Shown here piece by piece: positions 59,528 to 64,000 of a stretch of 64,000 nucleotides of DNA. The translations under genes were made by a program, and so were the position numbers. This DNA is from Oscillospiraceae bacterium (GTDB lineage Bacteria; Bacillota; Clostridia; Oscillospirales; Ruminococcaceae). Under the pieces are notes generated by a model, which worked only from the letters and a program-made list of their open reading frames with translations, did not search any database and was not told where the DNA came from. The first letter of the stretch is position 1. Every line of letters starts with the position of its first letter. The stretch covers positions 186,001 through 250,000 of the forward strand of contig JAGHIE010000001.1 in NCBI GenBank assembly GCA_017887325.1, read 5' to 3'.

Positions 59528-62500
59528 TTATTTTACTAAAGCATTTACAACTTCTTGTAATGTTTCGACAACATTGCTATTTTTATTAAATTTAACTGTA
59601 ATATATGGTTTTGTAGAAGCATTAACTAAAACTCTACCTCTAATGTTAGTCATTAGTTTATTGCCTATTTCCATATTGAGTTTTTCTGGAATTAACATTA
59701 TAGAGTTAGCTTTTTGACTAATTTCTTTAAATCCAAAATTAGCTAAAGTATTTCTCATTAATGAAATATCTAGAAGAGTTTGAACAGTCTTAGGAATATC
59801 ACCAAATCTGTCAAACAACTCATCAAGTAATTCCATTTTGTCATTTTCAGTTTTAATAGAAGCAATTTTCTTGTAAACATCAAGTCTTTGAGATAAGTTT
59901 TCGATATATCTTTCAGGGATATGAGCATTAACTTGAATATCAATTAAGCACTCATAAGATTTTTGATCAGGCTCTTCACCTTTTTTCATAGCAATAGCTT
60001 CGTTTAAAAGTCTGACATACATATCATAACCAACAGCTTCCATATGGCCATGTTGTTTACCACCCAATATACTTCCAGCACCTCTAATTTCTAAATCTCG
60101 CAATGCAATTCTAAAACCAGAACCAAAGCTTGTAAATTCTCTTATAGCGTTTAATCGTTTTGTTGATATTTCAGTTAACGCTTTTCCTCTTTCAAATGTG
60201 AAATATGCAAATGCTCTACGATTAGAACGACCAACTCTACCTCTCAATTGATAAAGTTGTGATAAGCCCATATGGTCTGCATTTTCTATTATAAGAGTAT
60301 TACAGTTTTTTACATCAACTCCAGTTTCGATAAGAGTTGTACAAACTAAAATATCAATCTCATGGTCCATTAATTTTTTCCATACTTCTGAAAGTTCTTG
60401 TTCACTCATTTTACCATGTGCAATACCAACATTAGCTTCTGGGATTAATGTGTTTATCTTGGTAGCACAAAGGTCTATTGTTTCAACTCTGTTGTGTATG
60501 TAGTATACTTGACCATTTCTTCTAAGTTCTTTTTTCATAGCATCTACAAGAATTCCCATATCGTGTTCTAAAACATAAGTTTGAACAGGTTGTCTGTCTT
60601 GTGGTGCTTGTTCTATAGTGGACATATCTCTAATACCACTCATTGCCATATTTAAAGTTCTAGGAATAGGTGTAGCAGAAAGAGTAAGCATATCAACTGA
60701 TGTGAAAAGTTCTTTAAAGCGTTCTTTATGAGCAACGCCAAATCGTTGTTCCTCGTCAATAATAGCAAGACCTAAATCAAAAAATTCAACATCTTTTTGT
60801 ATAATTCTGTGTGTACCAATAACAATATCAACTTCACCAGTTTTAAGTTTTTTTAGAGTTTCTTTTATTTGTTTTGGTGACCTAAATCTTGACATCAATT
60901 CAATTCTAATAGGATACCCTTCAAAGCGTTTAATAGCGTTTTGATAATGTTGCCAAGCTAATATTGTGGTAGGACAAAGTATAGCACATTGTTTTGCGTC
61001 CATAACGCATTTAAAAGCAGCTCTTAAAGCGACTTCTGTTTTACCGAAACCAACATCACCACACAATAATCTATCCATAGGATTTGTCTTTTCCATATCA
61101 GTTTTAATTTCTTCAATACATCTTAATTGGTCTTCAGTTTCTGTATATGGAAATCTATCTTCAAATTCTTTTTGCCAAGGAGTATCTTCGCTAAAAGGAT
61201 ACCCTTTGATTTTCATTCGTTTAGCGTATAGAGCTATCAATTCATCTGCCATATCGGCACAAGCTTTTTTAACTCTAGTTTTTGTTTTTTGCCATTCACC
61301 AGAATTTAATTTATTAAGCTTCATTCTGCCGTCATCTTTAGGACCGATATATTTAGAAACTAAATCCATTTGTGTAACTGGAACATATAAAGTATCAGCA
61401 CCAGCATATTTTATTTTGATGTAGTCTTTTACAACACCATGTAAATCCATTTTATTTATACCATCAAAAATACCAATACCATGAGAAATATGTACTACTA
61501 AATCACCTTTTACAAGGTCATCTAAACTTCTTATTTCTTTACCTTTTTTAAATCTGCTTTTTCTTTTTTTAAGCTGTTGGCTTCGATTAGTAGATATCAA
61601 AGAAAACTTGATATCAGGATATTCAAAACCAGATGATATATTACCGGCTAATACAAAAACTTTTTTAGGAACTAGAGTAGTTAAATCGCTAACATACTCG
61701 CTGTTAAATCCCATTTTTGCTAAATCATCAGCTAATGTCATACCTGCTTTTTCAGTCCCAGCTAAAACAGCAACAGTATAATCCATCTCTAAAAGACTAT
61801 CTAAATCTTCTTTTAATATTTTGAGTTCACCACTAAAGTTTGATGTTTGAATAGGATTTAAAGATATAATATCTTTGTATTTTATATCACTACTACCACG
61901 AGCAAAAGTATCTGTGTATACTTGAGCAAATTTAGATAACTTATGTTGTGCTTCACCAAACTCATCACAATAGTTATCAAGTCCTTTACACAATTCACCG
62001 TCTTCGAAAAGAATTTTTAAATCTTCATTGTATTGCCATAAAAATGTTTTAGATTTTTCTTTTATAGATATGTATTCATTGACAAATACTGTTGTATCTA
62101 AATCAAAATAGTCTAAAATAGTAGCACTTTGCTTATAAGCTAAAGGCAAGTATTTATCGATATTATGTAGTTCTAATTCGTTATTTAATCTGTTAATATC
62201 GGCTTGTAATTTTTCTTTGGCAATTTCTATTTTTGTTTTTTCTTTTAAAGAAGAAATTTTTTCTTTTAGTTCTTCTGTTGAGTTAAATAAACATTCTCTA
62301 GCAGGTATTATTGTAATTTCAGATAACATTTCGTCAAAAGAAGTGTCTATTCTTCTTTGAGTTTCAATATCAAACTCAACCATCATATCTATTTCATCGT
62401 CCCAAAATTCAATTCTGACAGGATTTTTTCTGTTAGGAGGGAATATATCTAAAATACCACCTCTTAATGAAAATTGAGCAATACCATCTACTTGAGGGCG

Positions 62501-62998
62501 TCTTGTATAACCTGCTTTAATCAGTTTACTTACAAGGTCTTGAAGATTGTATGTTTTGTTTGTATTGATATTAAAAGTTCTATCTAAAAGTTCAGATTTA
62601 GGGATAGTGTGTTGTAATAATGCTTCTATACTACAAAAACAAACTTTACAAGATTTATCTATAATTCTTGATAATACACCGATTCTGATTTCTTCATATT
62701 CTTTAGAAGCACTTTCAATCTGTCTAAATTCAAAATCTCTAACAGGATAAAGATAAGCAATATCATCTTCAGTAGAAGACATGATATTCAAGTCTTCACA
62801 CATTTTGTGAGCAATACTTTCATCATCACAAATTACAAGAATAGGACAGTTAAGTTCCATTGCTGTTGAATAGATGAAATGTGTTTTATGGATATCTGAA
62901 AGACCAACAACAAGAGTTGGAGTTTTATTAAGCTTAATGCTTTCAATCATTTGATTAAATTCTAGCAATTTGCTAGCAACACTACTATATAATTTCAT
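59528..62998 (-). CDS. mfd: Transcription-repair coupling factor Mfd
   Basis: A 1156-residue Mfd. It recognises stalled RNA polymerase, removes it and recruits UvrA. The N-terminal UvrB-like part contains YSLRGGILDIFPPNRKNPVRIEFWDDEID-like sequence (QFSLRGGILDIFPP). The RNA-polymerase-interacting CarD-like domain is near residue 495 (VKGDLVVHISHGIGIFDGI), and the helicase has Walker A LLCGDVGFGKTEVA (about 642-655), DEEQ in IIDEEQRFG (about 747) and a C-terminal TRCF domain. It is full length and shares an operon with pth (18-nt gap). Confidence 0.98.
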   Translation of the reverse strand: MKLYSSVASKLLEFNQMIESIKLNKTPTLVVGLSDIHKTHFIYSTAMELNCPILVICDDESIAHKMCEDLNIMSSTEDDIAYLYPVRDFEFRQIESASKEYEEIRIGVLSRIIDKSCKVCFCSIEALLQHTIPKSELLDRTFNINTNKTYNLQDLVSKLIKAGYTRRPQVDGIAQFSLRGGILDIFPPNRKNPVRIEFWDDEIDMMVEFDIETQRRIDTSFDEMLSEITIIPARECLFNSTEELKEKISSLKEKTKIEIAKEKLQADINRLNNELELHNIDKYLPLAYKQSATILDYFDLDTTVFVNEYISIKEKSKTFLWQYNEDLKILFEDGELCKGLDNYCDEFGEAQHKLSKFAQVYTDTFARGSSDIKYKDIISLNPIQTSNFSGELKILKEDLDSLLEMDYTVAVLAGTEKAGMTLADDLAKMGFNSEYVSDLTTLVPKKVFVLAGNISSGFEYPDIKFSLISTNRSQQLKKRKSRFKKGKEIRSLDDLVKGDLVVHISHGIGIFDGINKMDLHGVVKDYIKIKYAGADTLYVPVTQMDLVSKYIGPKDDGRMKLNKLNSGEWQKTKTRVKKACADMADELIALYAKRMKIKGYPFSEDTPWQKEFEDRFPYTETEDQLRCIEEIKTDMEKTNPMDRLLCGDVGFGKTEVALRAAFKCVMDAKQCAILCPTTILAWQHYQNAIKRFEGYPIRIELMSRFRSPKQIKETLKKLKTGEVDIVIGTHRIIQKDVEFFDLGLAIIDEEQRFGVAHKERFKELFTSVDMLTLSATPIPRTLNMAMSGIRDMSTIEQAPQDRQPVQTYVLEHDMGILVDAMKKELRRNGQVYYIHNRVETIDLCATKINTLIPEANVGIAHGKMSEQELSEVWKKLMDHEIDILVCTTLIETGVDVKNCNTLIIENADHMGLSQLYQLRGRVGRSNRRAFAYFTFERGKALTEISTKRLNAIREFTSFGSGFRIALRDLEIRGAGSILGGKQHGHMEAVGYDMYVRLLNEAIAMKKGEEPDQKSYECLIDIQVNAHIPERYIENLSQRLDVYKKIASIKTENDKMELLDELFDRFGDIPKTVQTLLDISLMRNTLANFGFKEISQKANSIMLIPEKLNMEIGNKLMTNIRGRVLVNASTKPYITVKFNKNSNVVETLQEVVNALVK

Positions 62999-63016
62999 AA
63001 ATCCTCCAAATAAATA

Positions 63017-63583
63017 TTAAGAGTTAAATTTATTCATCGCTTTGTCCATGTTGTTATTTACTAATAGAGTAGATATTTCTAAGCAATTATCCAAAACTTT
63101 ATTTAATTCTTTTTTATCGTTATCAGTAAATTTAGATAATACCCAGTCAGCTAAATCATAATCAGGGTGAGGTTTTTTGCCCACACCTATTTTAACTCTA
63201 GGAAAATTATCTTTACCAGTTAATGCAATAATATTTTTTATTCCGTTATGTCCACCATGACTGCCTTTTCTTCTAAGTCTTACAAATCCAGGTTCTAATG
63301 AAATATCATCATAAAATACAATAACATTTTCAATAGGAACTTTGAAAAAATTCATAGCTTCAACAACAGACTCACCACTTAAATTCATATAAGTTGTAGG
63401 TTTCATCAAAAGACAGTCTTTTCCATCAATATTTACCTTTGCTGTCAATGCTTTAAATTTTACTCTGTCTACATTTACATTTAATTTATTAGCAATATTA
63501 TCTATAGCCATAAAACCAGCGTTATGTCTTGTATTTTCATATTTTTTATCTGGGTTACCAAGTCCAACTAATAAATAATCCAT
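63017..63583 (-). CDS. pth: Peptidyl-tRNA hydrolase
   Basis: A 188-residue Pth that frees tRNA from peptidyl-tRNA. ATG 63583 with GGAGG 8 nt upstream gives the usual MDYLLVGLGNPDKKYENTRHNAGF, containing the catalytic His; an in-frame ATG 54 nt upstream and a longer frame would add an unrelated basic stretch. Conserved VFYDDISLEPGFVRLRRKGSHGGHNGIKNI is present. It is first in the pth-mfd operon, a common order in Firmicutes. Confidence 0.97.
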   Translation of the reverse strand: MDYLLVGLGNPDKKYENTRHNAGFMAIDNIANKLNVNVDRVKFKALTAKVNIDGKDCLLMKPTTYMNLSGESVVEAMNFFKVPIENVIVFYDDISLEPGFVRLRRKGSHGGHNGIKNIIALTGKDNFPRVKIGVGKKPHPDYDLADWVLSKFTDNDKKELNKVLDNCLEISTLLVNNNMDKAMNKFNS

Positions 63584-63663
63584 TTTATAATCCTCCGTAT
63601 TTTTCGATTTAAATTTATCTAATAATTTTAAAAGCCACATAATATGACCTCCTTTTTTACAAC

Positions 63664-63704
63664 ACAAAAAGCTCAAAGAAATCCACTAGGGCTCTCTTTG
63701 AGTT
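63664..63704 (-). promoter_or_regulatory. Terminator-like hairpin in the pth leader
   Basis: On the minus strand AACTCAAAGA pairs with TCTTTGAG and is followed by CTTTTTGTG. It starts only about 10 nt after the expected transcription start at about 63714 and ends 80 nt before pth, so it may attenuate the pth-mfd operon. Confidence 0.55.
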
Positions 63705-63721
63705 ATCATTTATATACGAAT

Positions 63722-63750
63722 ATAGTATCACTTTTAAGTATTACTGTCAA
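63722..63750 (-). promoter_or_regulatory. Promoter of the pth-mfd operon
   Basis: On the minus strand TTGACA (plus 63745-63750) and TACTAT (plus 63722-63727) are 17 nt apart. Confidence 0.75.
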
Positions 63751-63880
63751 ACAAATCTTATAGATAAAAAAAAACAAAATAAATTATAAATCAACTATAA
63801 ATAATTTTTATTTAGTTAATGACATTATATAATAAATATAGTAAAATAAATTTGAATTCAATTAAAGGAGATGTAATTTT

Positions 63881-64000
63881 ATGAATAAAATAAAATTAGG
63901 CAAAACAGATTTAGAAGTGTCACAAATAGCACTAGGATGTATGAGAATTACAGAGTTAGATAAAAATAAAGCACAAGAATTGATAAAAACAGCAATGGAT
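63881..64000 (+). CDS. Aldo/keto reductase, N-terminal fragment
   Basis: A frame of 40 codons, open to the window end, starting MNKIKLGKTDLEVSQIALGC then MRITELDKNKAQELIKTAMD. This is the first strand and helix of the TIM barrel of aldo/keto reductases of the YdhF-like group (KLGKTDLEVSQIALGCMR). They reduce carbonyls with NADPH. AAAGGAGATG precedes ATG by 8 nt. Divergent from pth. Confidence 0.85.
   Translation, partial: MNKIKLGKTDLEVSQIALGCMRITELDKNKAQELIKTAMD

Noticed and set aside
60966..61424. 152-codon plus-strand frame inside mfd
   Set aside because: Antisense to the conserved helicase core of mfd; no promoter or ribosome binding site.

Overview
The window comes from a low-GC Gram-positive bacterium, most likely an anaerobic member of class Clostridia. 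This is an inference from gene content: a complete S10-spc-alpha ribosomal cluster with secY, adk, map, a small KOW-domain gene, infA and rpmJ in the usual Clostridia order, zinc-type S14 and S4, strong AGGAGG ribosome binding sites and AT-rich spacers. The S10 and L24 sequences look Oscillospirales-like to me, but I would not name a genus.

Positions 1-26275 are the integrase-proximal part of an integrative and conjugative element (ICE). Almost all of its genes read leftward. From its right end inward it has a tyrosine integrase beside a 45-bp copy of the 3' part of tRNA-Lys(UUU), a ParA/ParB partition pair, a set of small membrane and Cys-rich proteins, a four-gene sortase-assembled pilus operon with a thioester-type tip adhesin, single-stranded DNA-binding protein, a CpaE-like ATPase, a very large ArdC/primase-like protein, and type IV secretion genes (VirB2-like pilin, VirD4 coupling protein, VirB6-like channel, a small PrgI/TcpE-like protein, and the start of a VirB4 ATPase cut by the window edge). 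No relaxase is visible, and the other end lies outside the window.

Positions 26276-47459 are chromosomal. The ribosomal cluster runs from rpsJ to rplQ, with rpoA. It is followed by a SLOG-family gene, alanine racemase, an NSS-family sodium symporter with its tiny MetS-type partner, and a membrane protein of unknown function.

Positions 47460-59517 are a second, 12-kb mobile element bounded by a perfect 23-bp direct repeat. It looks like a phage satellite (PICI-like): integrase, XRE repressor, a divergent rightmost regulator, a phage-type replication initiator and DnaC-like loader, a sigma factor, an ArpU-like regulator, a likely anti-phage pair (DUF262 protein plus Abi/HEPN protein), tiny membrane proteins, and no structural or conjugation genes. 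It has split a bidirectional terminator between two convergent chromosomal genes. It is also peppered with the 8-mer ACCTGCTA/TAGCAGGT (about 20 exact copies in both orientations), with repeated hairpins showing compensatory changes and a possible -1 frameshift gene. These are the most unusual signals in the window.

Positions 59518-64000 are chromosomal again: mfd and pth (leftward, one operon) and the start of a rightward aldo/keto reductase gene.
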